DNA of 64,000 bases from Streptococcus sp. oral taxon 431 (GCF_001553685.1 NZ_CP014264.1:442001-506000), one strand, 5' to 3'. Numbered from the stretch's first letter, positions 19,884 to 28,780 are shown. Numbers and translations: made by a program. The notes: a model not told the origin generated them from the letters alone.

Positions 19884-20705
19884 ATGGATCAAATGCGAAT
19901 TAAAGACCTAGAAATTTTCGCCTTTCATGGACTTTTTCCTAGTGAGAAGGAACTGGGGCAGAAGTTTGTCGTTTCAGCCACCCTATCCTATGATATGACC
20001 AAGGCTGCGACAGACTTGGATTTAACTGCTTCTGTCCATTACGGAGAACTTTGCCAGCAATGGACGACATGGTTTCAGGAAAATACTGAAGACTTGATTG
20101 AAACAGTAGCCTACAAACTAGTAGAGCGTACTTTTGAGACCTACCCTCTCGTTCAAGAGATTGAGCTGGAACTAAAAAAACCTTGGGCACCTATCCATCT
20201 ACCGCTGGATACTTGTTCAGTAACCATCCACCGTCGCAAACAGTGTGCCTTTATCGCTTTAGGAAGCAATATGGGGGATAAGGCGGCTAATCTCAAGCAA
20301 GCTATTGACCAAATGAAAGCTCGTGGTATCCATATTCTCAAAGAGTCTAGTGTCTTAACGACCGAGCCTTGGGGTGGTGTGGAGCAGGATAGCTTTGCCA
20401 ATCAAGTCATTGAAGTGGAAACCTGGTTGCCAGCTCCAATCTTGTTAGAAACCTTGTTAGAGATTGAATCAGAAATGGGACGGGTCAGAGAGGTTCATTG
20501 GGGACCTCGATTGATTGACCTGGATTTGCTTTTTGTAGAGGACCAGATCATCTATACAGACAACCTTATCTTGCCCCATCCTTATATCGCTGAGCGCCTC
20601 TTTGTCTTAGAGTCTCTGCAGGAAATTGCACCTCATTTCATCCATCCAACACTGAAACAACCGATCCGCCACTTGTATCGTCAATTGGAGAAAGAAAATG
20701 CCTAA
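19884..20705 (+). CDS. folBK: Bifunctional dihydroneopterin aldolase / HPPK
   Basis: 273 residues in two domains. Residues 1-115 are dihydroneopterin aldolase ([20 protein letters not shown]). Residues 127-273 are hydroxymethyl-dihydropterin pyrophosphokinase, with [15 protein letters not shown] and the signature [12 protein letters not shown]. It supplies the pterin substrate for FolP; the same fusion is known as SulD in pneumococcus. AGAAAGGA precedes the ATG. Its end overlaps the next gene by 8 bp. Confidence 0.95.
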   Translation: MDQMRIKDLEIFAFHGLFPSEKELGQKFVVSATLSYDMTKAATDLDLTASVHYGELCQQWTTWFQENTEDLIETVAYKLVERTFETYPLVQEIELELKKPWAPIHLPLDTCSVTIHRRKQCAFIALGSNMGDKAANLKQAIDQMKARGIHILKESSVLTTEPWGGVEQDSFANQVIEVETWLPAPILLETLLEIESEMGRVREVHWGPRLIDLDLLFVEDQIIYTDNLILPHPYIAERLFVLESLQEIAPHFIHPTLKQPIRHLYRQLEKENA

Positions 20706-21981
20706 GTTTTTCGAAACTTATAGTAAATGGAAAAGTCTAGGGGAAGGAATGCTAGCTATTATCCTCGGTCTTCTCTTGATTTGTTTTGGACAGATTGTAC
20801 CGAGGCTTGGTTATCAACTCTTGATGGCCTACTTTTCCTTGTCGACTGTTTGGCATTTATTGACACGATGGTTTCAGGAAAAGTCCTGTAGAGAAAATAT
20901 TTTTGTAACCATAGCCAAGTTAGGACTTGCTGTCATTCTATTTGAGTCAGTCATCCTGCAAGAGATAGCCCTCTATGTCTTAGTCATTGCTATTGGAAGT
21001 TATCAATTGTTTACAGGTTTGATTAGCCTGATTACCTGGTTGATTTACCGAAATAATCATATCCATCCGAGGCTCAATTACTTATTTGATGCTTTGTGGA
21101 TGATGGGATTTGGTCTCTATAGTATCTCCCCTTTTCATGACGCAACAAATTTTGAATTGCTCTTACTTGGTTTTTACTTACTGATGTTAGGGGCAAGTAG
21201 TCTCAGAGATGGTTTCTTTTTTGAAAAAGGAATCCGTAATCCTAGGCTTAAGCGGAAGATACGAATGACCCTGCCCATTTTTGTAACAGCTCTAATTCCT
21301 ATCAATACCCTACGTCGATTGAATAAATGGTTTTCTAATCATGAGTCCGAAGAAGGGAAAGTACATTCAGAGAGAAAAAATGACCAGACAGTTGATATGG
21401 AAATTTTTATCCATACTTCAGAATCCTCTTTCTTTTTAGCCATGGGGCATGTGGATATCTGCTATCAAGGTCAGGTTATTTCCTATGGTTCTTATGATCC
21501 GCACTCGGAGCGTTTATTTGGGATGATTGGGGATGGGGTTCTATTTAAGGCTAATCGAGAAAAGTATATCGAACTCTGTAAGAGAGAAAGCCAGAAAACT
21601 CTCTTTGTCTATGGCTTAAGCTTGTCTGAACAACAGAAAGAAGCAATCGAGGAACAACTGAGAGAAATTGAAGAACTCTTAATTCCTTGGGAACCAAGTT
21701 CTCAACTCATGAAAAGAAGAGAAGGAGAAATCAAGCATACCTACTCTTATCAGCTGAAACACGAGGCTGATGCCGCTCTTTATAAGTTTAGTTCGTCTAA
21801 GTTTAAGACCTATTTTGTTCTCAGTACAAATTGTGTCTTATTGGCTGACTCTATCGTGGGTAAAGCTGGAACAGACATTCTCAGCCCCCAAGGATTTATC
21901 GTCCCAGGAACTTATCAGGATTATCTTGATTTAGAATATACCAAACCAAGTGGTATAGTAGTCAGTCGTTCTATTTATTAG
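20698..21981 (+). CDS. Membrane protein with DUF308-like N-terminus and possible permuted papain-fold C-terminal domain
   Basis: 427 residues, not assigned to a known function. The N-terminal ~200 residues hold about six hydrophobic helices in the style of DUF308/HdeD proteins. A charged linker follows (about 215-235). The C-terminal ~190 residues look soluble: a conserved-looking His in [17 protein letters not shown] comes first, and a Cys in [16 protein letters not shown] comes later. That His-before-Cys order and local pattern resemble circularly permuted NlpC/P60 (papain-like) hydrolases; this is a hypothesis. It overlaps folBK by 8 bp and so is the last gene of the folate operon, but I see no folate link. 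Confidence 0.7.
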   Translation: MPKFFETYSKWKSLGEGMLAIILGLLLICFGQIVPRLGYQLLMAYFSLSTVWHLLTRWFQEKSCRENIFVTIAKLGLAVILFESVILQEIALYVLVIAIGSYQLFTGLISLITWLIYRNNHIHPRLNYLFDALWMMGFGLYSISPFHDATNFELLLLGFYLLMLGASSLRDGFFFEKGIRNPRLKRKIRMTLPIFVTALIPINTLRRLNKWFSNHESEEGKVHSERKNDQTVDMEIFIHTSESSFFLAMGHVDICYQGQVISYGSYDPHSERLFGMIGDGVLFKANREKYIELCKRESQKTLFVYGLSLSEQQKEAIEEQLREIEELLIPWEPSSQLMKRREGEIKHTYSYQLKHEADAALYKFSSSKFKTYFVLSTNCVLLADSIVGKAGTDILSPQGFIVPGTYQDYLDLEYTKPSGIVVSRSIY

Positions 21982-21986
21982 CAAAA

Positions 21987-22034
21987 AGAAAACTCTAGTT
22001 TCCTAAGTAGATAGGGGAAGCTAGAGTTTTTAAA
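21987..22034 (+). terminator. Bidirectional terminator
   Basis: AAAACTCTAG and CTAGAGTTTT form the stem, with an inner TTCC/GGGAA pairing, flanked by A-runs and T-runs. It lies between the convergent membrane-protein gene and the DUF960 gene. Confidence 0.8.
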
Positions 22035-22347
22035 ATAGGTCATTTTCTTCTGGTAGGAGAATGGTTTCCTTCCCATCCATATCTAGCACCAGAACTTTAG
22101 GTGGATAGAGTGGGTCAAAGGGATGGTTGAAGTCAAAGTCAATCGTTGTTGGAAGATGTTGACTAGAAAAACGAAAAGTGATGGAGCCTTCATTATTCAA
22201 AAGCCGAAATTCCAATTCATCTTCTAGATCAAAAACATGCTTTAAAAAATGATCGATTATATACCAGATTGAATCGATAACATCGTCGGGTAAATTGGTC
22301 ACTACACCGAAACTAGCGCATCGTCTATGAGAATCTGTAAAAGCCAT
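22030..22347 (-). CDS. DUF960 family protein
   Basis: 105 residues. The N-terminal motif ASFGVVTNLPDDVIDSIWYI and the beta-rich remainder (LEFRLLNNEGSITFRF; IDFDFNHPFDPLYPPKVLVL) fit DUF960, a small cytoplasmic family of Firmicutes with no known function. TAGGAGAT precedes the ATG. Single-gene unit, divergent from ccpA and convergent with the folate operon. Confidence 0.85.
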   Translation of the reverse strand: MAFTDSHRRCASFGVVTNLPDDVIDSIWYIIDHFLKHVFDLEDELEFRLLNNEGSITFRFSSQHLPTTIDFDFNHPFDPLYPPKVLVLDMDGKETILLPEENDLF

Positions 22348-22472
22348 CCCTATCTCCTAATTGATTTTTTTATTATCATACTGCAAACTGCTAGAAAAAT
22401 CAAGAAAAGTCAACTACCTTTAAAAAGATGGGAATGATTTTGAAATTTTTTCAACGAATCTTCATCAAATGC

Positions 22473-22501
22473 TTGAAAATGCTTACAATTAGTGGTAAAA
22501 T
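22473..22501 (+). promoter_or_regulatory. Promoter of ccpA
   Basis: TTGAAA (22473-22478), a 17-base spacer ending TGG, and TAAAAT (22496-22501), an extended -10 promoter. AGAAAGGAAA precedes the ATG at 22553. Confidence 0.75.
22474..22487 (+). promoter_or_regulatory. cre-like site overlapping the ccpA -35
   Basis: TGAAAATGCTTACA matches 13 of 14 positions of the cre consensus, but the mismatch is in the central CG (TG here). Overlap with the -35 hexamer would suit negative autoregulation. Confidence 0.4.
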
Positions 22502-22552
22502 GAAAACAGTTGAATCATGAAAACAAAATTTTCAAAGTAGAAAGGAAACGGA

Positions 22553-23560
22553 ATGAACACAGATGATACAGTAACAATTTATGACGTTGCCCGAGAAGCG
22601 GGAGTGTCAATGGCAACTGTCAGTCGTGTTGTCAATGGCAATAAGAACGTCAAAGAAAACACCCGTAAAAAAGTCCTAGAGGTCATTGATCGTCTTGACT
22701 ACCGCCCTAATGCAGTAGCTCGTGGTCTAGCAAGCAAGAAAACAACAACAGTTGGAGTTGTTATTCCAGATATCACAAACACTTATTTCTCTACCCTTGC
22801 TAAGGGGATTGACGATATCGCGGAAATGTACAAATACAACATCGTCCTTGCTAACAGTGATGAGGATGATGAAAAGGAAGTATCTGTGGTCAATACTCTC
22901 TTTTCTAAACAGGTGGATGGCGTTATCTTCATGGGTTATCATTTAACTGAGAAGATTCGCTCAGAGTTTTCACGCTCACGCACACCTGTGGTTCTTGCAG
23001 GAACAGTTGACATAGAACACCAACTTCCAAGTGTCAATATTGACTATAAACATGCTACTGTTGATGCAGTCCGCCATCTCTTGAAACGAAATAAAAAAAT
23101 TGCCTTCGTTAGTGGACCATTAGTGGATGATATTAATGGCAAGATTCGCTTAGCTGGTTACAAAGATGCTTTGAAAGAAGCGGGTATTAACTACAGTGAA
23201 GGTCTTGTTTTTGAATCAAAATACCGTTATGATGATGGTTATGCCTTGGCAGAACGCTTGATTTCTTCTAAAGCAACAGCAGCGATTGTAACAGGTGATG
23301 AATTAGCGGCAGGTGTTTTGAACGGACTTGCTGACAAGGGAGTTTCTGTACCGGAAGACTTTGAAATTATCACCAGTGATGATTCACAAATCGCGCGCTA
23401 TACTCGTCCAAACCTAACCACCATTGCGCAACCTTTGTATGATCTTGGTGCTATTAGTATGCGTATGTTGACGAAGATTATGCATAAGGAAGAGTTAGAA
23501 GAGCGTGAAGTTCTTTTGCCACATGGTTTGGTAGAACGTCATTCAACTCGTAAAGATTAA
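22553..23560 (+). CDS. ccpA: Catabolite control protein A
   Basis: 335 residues, LacI/GalR family. The helix-turn-helix is TIYDVAREAGVSMATVSRVV (about 8-27) with the hinge YRPNAVARGLASKKT; the rest is the periplasmic-binding-like core that contacts HPr-Ser-P. It is the master carbon catabolite regulator of low-GC Gram-positives and binds cre sites such as those suggested upstream of the fucosidase and endoD genes. It lies directly upstream of a dispersed-repeat stretch (23567-23966). Confidence 0.96.
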   Translation: MNTDDTVTIYDVAREAGVSMATVSRVVNGNKNVKENTRKKVLEVIDRLDYRPNAVARGLASKKTTTVGVVIPDITNTYFSTLAKGIDDIAEMYKYNIVLANSDEDDEKEVSVVNTLFSKQVDGVIFMGYHLTEKIRSEFSRSRTPVVLAGTVDIEHQLPSVNIDYKHATVDAVRHLLKRNKKIAFVSGPLVDDINGKIRLAGYKDALKEAGINYSEGLVFESKYRYDDGYALAERLISSKATAAIVTGDELAAGVLNGLADKGVSVPEDFEIITSDDSQIARYTRPNLTTIAQPLYDLGAISMRMLTKIMHKEELEEREVLLPHGLVERHSTRKD

Positions 23561-23566
23561 CAAGAA

Positions 23567-23748
23567 GAGGCTGGGACAAAAGTCCTAGCCTCTCAATTGT
23601 CTTTGGATTGTCGAGCAAGACGCAGTGGTTGAGTGGGCCCTACTACGCTGATTTCATCAGCTTTTACAGCCCTACTCAACTGTGCGGAGGTGGGACGACG
23701 AAATCGAATTCTAACGAATTACCGATTTCTGTCCCACTCTCGCTTTTT
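23567..23748. repeat. Dispersed hairpin repeat, copy 1
   Basis: Begins with a hairpin GAGGCTGGGAC / GTCCTAGCCTC (23567-23592) and ends with a second hairpin whose arms are GTGGGACGACGAAATCG and CGATTTCTGTCCCAC. A copy with the same two-hairpin plan lies at 49434-49608. It follows ccpA and may act as its terminator. I do not recognise it as BOX, RUP or SPRITE with certainty. Confidence 0.6.
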
Positions 23749-23863
23749 AGTAGTAAAAACTTTTTGGTCAATGGTTCAAGAATCAAGGTGATGGTAGAAG
23801 GCTTGCGGGGGTGACTAGAAAACAAGACTTGATCTAGTAATTTCTATCTCACCGACTTTTTTA

Positions 23864-23966
23864 TACTCAATGAAAATCAAAGAGCAAACTAGGAAACTAG
23901 CCGCAGGCTGTACTTGAGTACGGCAAGGCGACGTTGACGAGGTTTGAATTTGATTTTCGAAGAGTA
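23864..23966 (-). repeat. BOX element (103 bp) abutting the asparaginase stop
   Basis: Runs from TACTCAATGAAAATCAAAG to TTTTCGAAGAGTA with the A-box core ACGGCAAGGCGACG. It ends at the base next to the TTA that is the asparaginase stop codon on the minus strand (23967-23969). Confidence 0.9.
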
Positions 23967-24929
23967 TTATCCTTCCATATAGGCTCGTAATTCATCCCCT
24001 GTAAGGCCAGCATTGATAGCAATGAGGAGTTTGAGACGAGCCTTTTGAGCATTGAGCTCTTTGACAAAGAAGATACCAGCCTTTTGTAGACAAACGCCAC
24101 CGCCTTCATAGGCATAAACAGGTTCAGCAATCCCGTTAAAACAACGAGAAACCAAGGCGATTGGGAGTCCTTCTTGGATAAGGGCGTTCAATTTTTGTGA
24201 TGTTTCCTTGGGAACATTTCCAGCACCAAAGGCCTGGATAATAAGACCATCTAGCTGGTCAACAGGAAGCAAATCAAGGAGTTCTTCTGTCATACCAGCA
24301 TAGACTGGAATAATTGGAACCAAGCCCTGGATCCTATCAAGGTCAAAACGAACACGGGGTTCAGCTGTTTTGAAGTAGAGAATCTCGTATTTCATGATGA
24401 GCCCAAGAGGGCCGTGGGTCGGCGTTTGAAAGGTACTAACATTTGTCGTGTGCGTCTTGGTCACATACTTAGCAGCGTGGATTTCATCATTCATCACGAC
24501 CAAGACACCCTTATCAGCAGCCTTATCGTCACTCGCTACGCGTAGGGCACTGAGATAATTGTAGACACCATCGCTTCCGAGTTCGTTGGAACTACGCATG
24601 GCCCCTGTTAGTACGATCGGTTTGTGAGGAATCTCCATGGTATCGAGGAAATAGGCAGTTTCCTCCAAGGTATCTGTCCCATGTGTAATCACGAAACCGT
24701 CATAATGATCAGCCTCCTCTTTGATTTTTTGATAGAGGGCCAACATATGCTTGGGTTTAATATGGGGACTTGGCAGATTAAAAAAGTCGAGCGCGTGGAC
24801 TTCAACTCCTCCAAGTGGATTGGATACATGATTCATAGGGTTTTCTTGGCTAGTTACAACAGCGCCAGAGTCATCGGCTTGCATGGAAATAGTACCACCC
24901 GTATGTAAAACAAGGATTTTCTTAGGCAT
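23967..24929 (-). CDS. Type I L-asparaginase
   Basis: 320 residues. Both asparaginase signatures are present: VLHTGGTISMQ (first catalytic Thr) near the N-terminus and ITHGTDTLEETAYFL (second Thr with Asp). Without a signal peptide it is a cytoplasmic enzyme releasing ammonia from asparagine. GAGTGAG precedes the ATG. It diverges from the HAD-family gene with only 65 bp between them. Confidence 0.92.
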   Translation of the reverse strand: MPKKILVLHTGGTISMQADDSGAVVTSQENPMNHVSNPLGGVEVHALDFFNLPSPHIKPKHMLALYQKIKEEADHYDGFVITHGTDTLEETAYFLDTMEIPHKPIVLTGAMRSSNELGSDGVYNYLSALRVASDDKAADKGVLVVMNDEIHAAKYVTKTHTTNVSTFQTPTHGPLGLIMKYEILYFKTAEPRVRFDLDRIQGLVPIIPVYAGMTEELLDLLPVDQLDGLIIQAFGAGNVPKETSQKLNALIQEGLPIALVSRCFNGIAEPVYAYEGGGVCLQKAGIFFVKELNAQKARLKLLIAINAGLTGDELRAYMEG

Positions 24930-24953
24930 GATTTACTCACTCTTTCTGAAATG

Positions 24954-24962
24954 TGGTATAAT
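24954..24962 (+). promoter_or_regulatory. Extended -10 promoter for the HAD-family gene
   Basis: TGGTATAAT, about 32 bases before the ATG at 24995, with GGGGAGAATGAGG between. Confidence 0.6.
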
Positions 24963-24994
24963 CATTGTATCACAAAAGGGGAGAATGAGGTAGG

Positions 24995-26386
24995 ATGGAA
25001 GTCAAAGCTGTTTTTTTTGATATCGATGGAACACTAGTCAACGATCGCAAGAGTGTTTTGAAATCCACTAAGGACGCGATTAAGATTGTGAAGGACCAGG
25101 GGGTGCTTGTTGGAGTAGCGACAGGGCGAGGACCTTTTTTTGTTAAGGATTTAATGGAAGATTTAGATCTGGATTTTGCCGTAACCTATAACGGCCAATA
25201 TATCTTTAATAAAAACAGAGTCTTGTTTACAAGTCCTCTTTCCAAGTCTCATTTACGGCAGTTGATCACCTATGCCAAAAAAGAGGGCAAGGAGATTGCT
25301 CTAGGGACCAAGGATGCCATGCTGGGTTCGAAAATCATGTCTTTTGGCCTAGGTTCTTTTTCTCAAAGGGTGAGTCGTTTTGTCCCCTCTATGTTGACTC
25401 GTACAGTTAGTCATTCCTTTAATCGAATGGTGAGTAAGATTGTTCCTCAGAAGGAAGAAGACTTGCTTCACTTGATGAATCAGCCCATTTATCAAGTTTT
25501 GATGCTAATGACGCCAGAAGAATCTGAGAAAGCAGCAGCTGATTTTAAAGACTTGAAGTTAACTCGTAGTAATCCTTTTGCAGCCGATGTCATCAACCAA
25601 GGAAATTCCAAGTTAGAAGGCATTCGCCGAGTCGGAAAAGAGTATGGTTTTGATCTCAATCAAGTCATGGCTTTTGGTGACTCGGACAATGACTTAGAGA
25701 TGCTGGCAGGTGTTGGGATGTCAGTCGCTATGGGCAATGGTAGTAGCAGTGTCAAGGAAGTGGCGAAGCATATCACAACCAGCAACCAGCAAGATGGGAT
25801 TCACAAGGCCTTGGAACACTTTGGTGTTTTGGCTTCAGAGAAAGTCTTTGTCAGCCGTGACTATCATTTCAATAAGGTCAAAACCTTCCACCACATGATG
25901 GATGAACGAACTCAAGAAGAGCCACAAGCTTGGGATTTAGAAGGTGCCACCCATAGAGCGGGATTTAAGATAGAAGAACTGGTCGAGTTTGTTCGAGCTG
26001 CTAGCTCTTCTGAAGAAGACTTCGAACGGGCAGTTGGACAGTTACACCAAGCATTGGATCAAGCAGCAGAGAAAGTTGCTAAGAAAACACCTGCTAAGCA
26101 AGATTTGGTAGGGCAAGTAGATGCCTTAATTGATACCTTGTATTTCACCTATGGTAGCTTTGTTTTGATGGGAGTGGATCCAGAACGGATTTTTGATATT
26201 GTCCATCAAGCCAATATGGGTAAAATGTTCCCTGATGGAAAAGCTCATTTTGATCCAGTGACCCACAAGATCCTAAAACCAGATGACTGGGAGGAGAGAT
26301 ATGCTCCAGAACCAGCCATTAAAAAGGAGATTGAGCGTCAGATAAAGGCCTATGAACGTCACAAGGAAAGAGCTGATAAGAAATAG
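24995..26386 (+). CDS. HAD (Cof-type) phosphatase fused to a MazG/PRA-PH-like domain
   Basis: 463 residues. Residues 1-270 are a HAD-IIB hydrolase: FFDIDGTLVND with Asp9 and Asp11, GVATGRGP, and FGDSDNDLEML. Residues about 290-450 form a second all-alpha domain: FHHMMDERTQEEP, GFKIEELVEFVRAA, DALIDTLYFTYGSFVLMGVD and MGKMFPDGKAHFD. That pattern (acidic helices, then a D-x-x-x-D-like helix) fits the all-alpha NTP pyrophosphatase group. A single chain could hydrolyse a nucleotide and dephosphorylate the product, but substrates are unknown. The family is ordinary in streptococci; the coupling is inference. Confidence 0.8.
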   Translation: MEVKAVFFDIDGTLVNDRKSVLKSTKDAIKIVKDQGVLVGVATGRGPFFVKDLMEDLDLDFAVTYNGQYIFNKNRVLFTSPLSKSHLRQLITYAKKEGKEIALGTKDAMLGSKIMSFGLGSFSQRVSRFVPSMLTRTVSHSFNRMVSKIVPQKEEDLLHLMNQPIYQVLMLMTPEESEKAAADFKDLKLTRSNPFAADVINQGNSKLEGIRRVGKEYGFDLNQVMAFGDSDNDLEMLAGVGMSVAMGNGSSSVKEVAKHITTSNQQDGIHKALEHFGVLASEKVFVSRDYHFNKVKTFHHMMDERTQEEPQAWDLEGATHRAGFKIEELVEFVRAASSSEEDFERAVGQLHQALDQAAEKVAKKTPAKQDLVGQVDALIDTLYFTYGSFVLMGVDPERIFDIVHQANMGKMFPDGKAHFDPVTHKILKPDDWEERYAPEPAIKKEIERQIKAYERHKERADKK

Positions 26387-26457
26387 GCGATAGAAAAGGA
26401 AGCCTTGAATGCTGTTTTGATTTCCTGGCTCCAACTACTGCATCAACAATTTATGAA

Positions 26458-26500
26458 AAAAATGAGGTTAGGAGAAAAATCCCAACCTCATTTCTGTTTT
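26458..26500 (+). terminator. Intrinsic terminator between convergent genes
   Basis: AAATGAGGTT and AACCTCATTT pair around a short interior, followed by CTGTTTTTATT. It separates the HAD-family gene from the minus-strand uspA-like gene. Confidence 0.8.
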
Positions 26501-26502
26501 TA

Positions 26503-26955
26503 TTACAAAGTTTTATCCTTATCTCTAACGACGAGAAGGTCAACGCTGGTATGGCGTAGGATATATTCTGATGAAGAACCAACTAGCAGGCGCTCGAAAG
26601 CATTGAGCCCTGTTGCTCCAACCAAAATCAAATCAACCTTTTCTTTGTCTGGAATTGTTTTAGCTAAGAGAGTTTTAGGGTTACCCATCTCAATAACAAC
26701 TTTTATGTCTGTGAGGCCAGCATCTCTTGCACGCTTTTCATATTCTGCCATCAAATCGTTGGCCTCTACTTGTAACTCTTCGTAAACTTCGGCATCAAAT
26801 GTTGAGATGCTTTGAAGAGCACGTGTGTCAATGACATGAGCAATAGTTAGTTTTGCTTGGTTACGCAGTGCTGAATGAACCCCTTTGATGAAAGCCAAGT
26901 CAGCTTCTTTAGAACCGTCAACTGCTACCATGATATTTTCATAACGTTGTGTCAT
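26503..26955 (-). CDS. Universal stress protein (UspA family)
   Basis: 150 residues from the ATG at 26955, chosen because GAGGAGG lies 8 bases before it; the longer upstream reading adds unrelated sequence. The start MTQRYENIMVAVDGSKEADL is typical, and the ATP-binding motif VGATGLNAFERLLVGSSSEY fits the nucleotide-binding subclass. Small cytoplasmic stress proteins; the role here is unknown. Divergent from the 27101 gene. Confidence 0.92.
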   Translation of the reverse strand: MTQRYENIMVAVDGSKEADLAFIKGVHSALRNQAKLTIAHVIDTRALQSISTFDAEVYEELQVEANDLMAEYEKRARDAGLTDIKVVIEMGNPKTLLAKTIPDKEKVDLILVGATGLNAFERLLVGSSSEYILRHTSVDLLVVRDKDKTL

Positions 26956-27044
26956 AGCAAAAACCTCCTCATTCTTATTACCTTCATTGTAATCCTTTTC
27001 ACTAAAAAAGTAAAGTAAAAAACGATAGGAAAGATAGGTGCTTT

Positions 27045-27072
27045 TTGACTTTGACTTGGAGTTTGTTATAAT
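27045..27072 (+). promoter_or_regulatory. Promoter for the 27101 metallophosphoesterase
   Basis: TTGACT (27045-27050), a 16-base spacer, TATAAT (27067-27072). Confidence 0.75.
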
Positions 27073-27100
27073 AAAAATAGAAAAGCTAAGAGGAAAAGAT

Positions 27101-27940
27101 ATGACAAAAATCGCAGTATTATCAGATATACATGGCAATACAACAGCCTTAGAGGCTGTTCTGGCAGATGCCCAGAAGGCGGGGGTTGATGAGTATTGGC
27201 TTTTAGGAGATATTCTCATGCCTGGAACAGGACGAAAAAATATTCTCCAGAGATTGGACACTTTACCCATTACTCTTAGAGTTCTGGGAAATTGGGAAGA
27301 TAGTCTTTGGCGAGCCTGTCATCGCAAGTTAGATGAAAGCAGACCGAGCCATCGCTATCTCTTGCGCCAGTGTCAGTATATTATGGAAGAAATTAGTAGC
27401 CAAGAGATTGAGGCACTGCAGGACTATCCTTTGCAAGTGCATCGTCAGTTTGGTAATCTGAAGCTAGGGATTAGCCATCACTTGCCTGATAAAAACTGGG
27501 GAAGAGAGCTGATTCATCTTGGTAAGCAAGAGGATTTTGATCGTCTTGTCACCAATCCGGATTGCGATATTGCCATTTATGGTCATATCCATCAGCAGTT
27601 TCTTCGTTATGGTAGTGGTGGCCAGCTTATCCTGAATCCAGGTTCGATTGGGCAACCCTTCTTTTTATCTGGGAATTTACGCAAAGACTTGCGGGCCCAA
27701 TACATGATCTTAGAATTTGACGAAAAAGGATTGAAAGATATCGATTTCCGTCGGGTCGATTATGATATTGAGGCAGAATTACAGCTAGCCAAAGACTTAA
27801 ATTTACCCTACTACCAAGTTTATTATGAAAGCTTGGTTAATGGGATTCACCATACCCATAATCAGGAACTACTTCATGAAATTGCTCAAAGTCAAGGGCA
27901 TGATGCAGAACTAGATGACTGGCTGAGTGGTAACTCTTGA
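27101..27940 (+). CDS. Metallophosphoesterase family protein
   Basis: 279 residues from the ATG at 27101 (AGAGGAAAAG upstream). The calcineurin-like motif set is complete: AVLSDIHGN, LLGDILMPG, GNWE, a His-rich ISHHLP, and YGHIHQQ followed by NPGSIGQP. It is longer than the YfcE-type enzyme at 3088 and has an extra C-terminal helical part. Substrate unknown. The Rrf2 promoter lies across its stop codon. Confidence 0.88.
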   Translation: MTKIAVLSDIHGNTTALEAVLADAQKAGVDEYWLLGDILMPGTGRKNILQRLDTLPITLRVLGNWEDSLWRACHRKLDESRPSHRYLLRQCQYIMEEISSQEIEALQDYPLQVHRQFGNLKLGISHHLPDKNWGRELIHLGKQEDFDRLVTNPDCDIAIYGHIHQQFLRYGSGGQLILNPGSIGQPFFLSGNLRKDLRAQYMILEFDEKGLKDIDFRRVDYDIEAELQLAKDLNLPYYQVYYESLVNGIHHTHNQELLHEIAQSQGHDAELDDWLSGNS

Positions 27941-27964
27941 CATTACAACTACAAGAGATATAAT
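27937..27964 (+). promoter_or_regulatory. Promoter of the Rrf2 gene
   Basis: TTGACA (27937-27942), a 16-base spacer, TATAAT (27959-27964): near consensus. The -35 overlaps the TGA of the preceding gene. Confidence 0.75.
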
Positions 27965-28011
27965 AAATATAAGTAAAAAACGAACTAGTCTAATAGAAAA
28001 AGGAGAACCTT

Positions 28012-28449
28012 ATGCAAATTTCAAGTCGATTTACCATCGCGACCCATATGTTGATTATCATAGCCTTGAAAGGGAAAGAAAGTAAGGTGACTAGTGATTT
28101 TCTTGCTAGTAGCGTTGGAGTTAATCCTGTCATTATCCGTAAGACCTTATCTCAACTGAAAAAGGCAGAGTTGATCTCAGTCGCGCGTGGAACTGGTGGA
28201 GCAGAGATTATCAAAGACCTAGAGGACATCAGTCTTTTAGATGTTTACCAAGCAGTTGAGTGTCTAGGAAAGACAGGTCAACTCTTTAGTTTTCATGACA
28301 ATCCCAATCCAGCTTGTCCAGTTGGTGCAAATATCCATGGAGTTTTAGATGAGAAATTACAAAAGATTCAGCTAGCCATGGAGCAGGAGCTGAGTCAAAC
28401 CAGTCTTGCTCAAGTGGTGGCAGATGCAGAGAGTAGGATAGAAGGATAA
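28012..28449 (+). CDS. Rrf2 family transcriptional regulator
   Basis: 145 residues with the Rrf2 winged helix: MQISSRFTIATHMLIIIALK, then VTSDFLASSVGVNPVIIRKT (recognition helix) and GTGGAEIIKDLEDISLLDVY. Only two cysteines are visible (VECLGK and NPACPVG), so a three-cysteine iron-sulfur ligand set as in IscR/NsrR is not evident. It resembles the YwnA-like subgroup. AAGGAG precedes the ATG. No target gene is obvious. Confidence 0.88.
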   Translation: MQISSRFTIATHMLIIIALKGKESKVTSDFLASSVGVNPVIIRKTLSQLKKAELISVARGTGGAEIIKDLEDISLLDVYQAVECLGKTGQLFSFHDNPNPACPVGANIHGVLDEKLQKIQLAMEQELSQTSLAQVVADAESRIEG

Positions 28450-28472
28450 GAGGATCTTAGATCCTCTTTTTT
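28448..28472 (+). terminator. Intrinsic terminator after the Rrf2 gene
   Basis: AAGAGGATC pairs with GATCCTCTT around TTA, followed by a T-run. Confidence 0.85.
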
Positions 28473-28516
28473 ATGTGGATAATGATGATAAAATAGAATC
28501 ATTAAAGGAGGAAGAA

Positions 28517-28650
28517 ATGTAACTCGTTATAGGAATTGTATTAGCATTTATACTGTCATTCTGGAAGGATAATCAAAGTGGCTCTTTATGTTCTTCTATG
28601 GATTATTAATCCTTGCCCTTCTGTTATCCTATAAGGGAATTCTTTGGTAG
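28517..28650 (+). pseudogene. Decayed small membrane-protein gene
   Basis: A strong ribosome binding site (AAAGGAGGAAGAA) precedes ATG at 28517, but the second codon is TAA. The frame then encodes LVIGIVLAFILSFWKDNQ, and after a frame change near 28580 KWLFMFFYGLLILALLLSYK, ending at TAG 28648. Read together they would be a protein of about 45 residues with two transmembrane helices. One nonsense change plus one indel explain the break. Family not recognised. Confidence 0.55.
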
Positions 28651-28666
28651 GATAAAAAAATAAACA

Positions 28667-28706
28667 AAAAAAGCTAGTTTTCTGATATTCAGAATTCTAG
28701 CTTTTT
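28667..28706 (+). terminator. Intrinsic terminator (long stem)
   Basis: AAAAGCTAG and CTAGCTTTTT form the outer stem, TTCTGA and TCAGAA the inner one. It serves the decayed gene and could also face the minus-strand regulator. Confidence 0.8.
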
Positions 28707-28780
28707 CGTTTTGTATCGTTAAGCTGAGTGGCCATATAGAAATAAAACTGTAAATGATTATTCTTTCAAAAAAAGTAATT

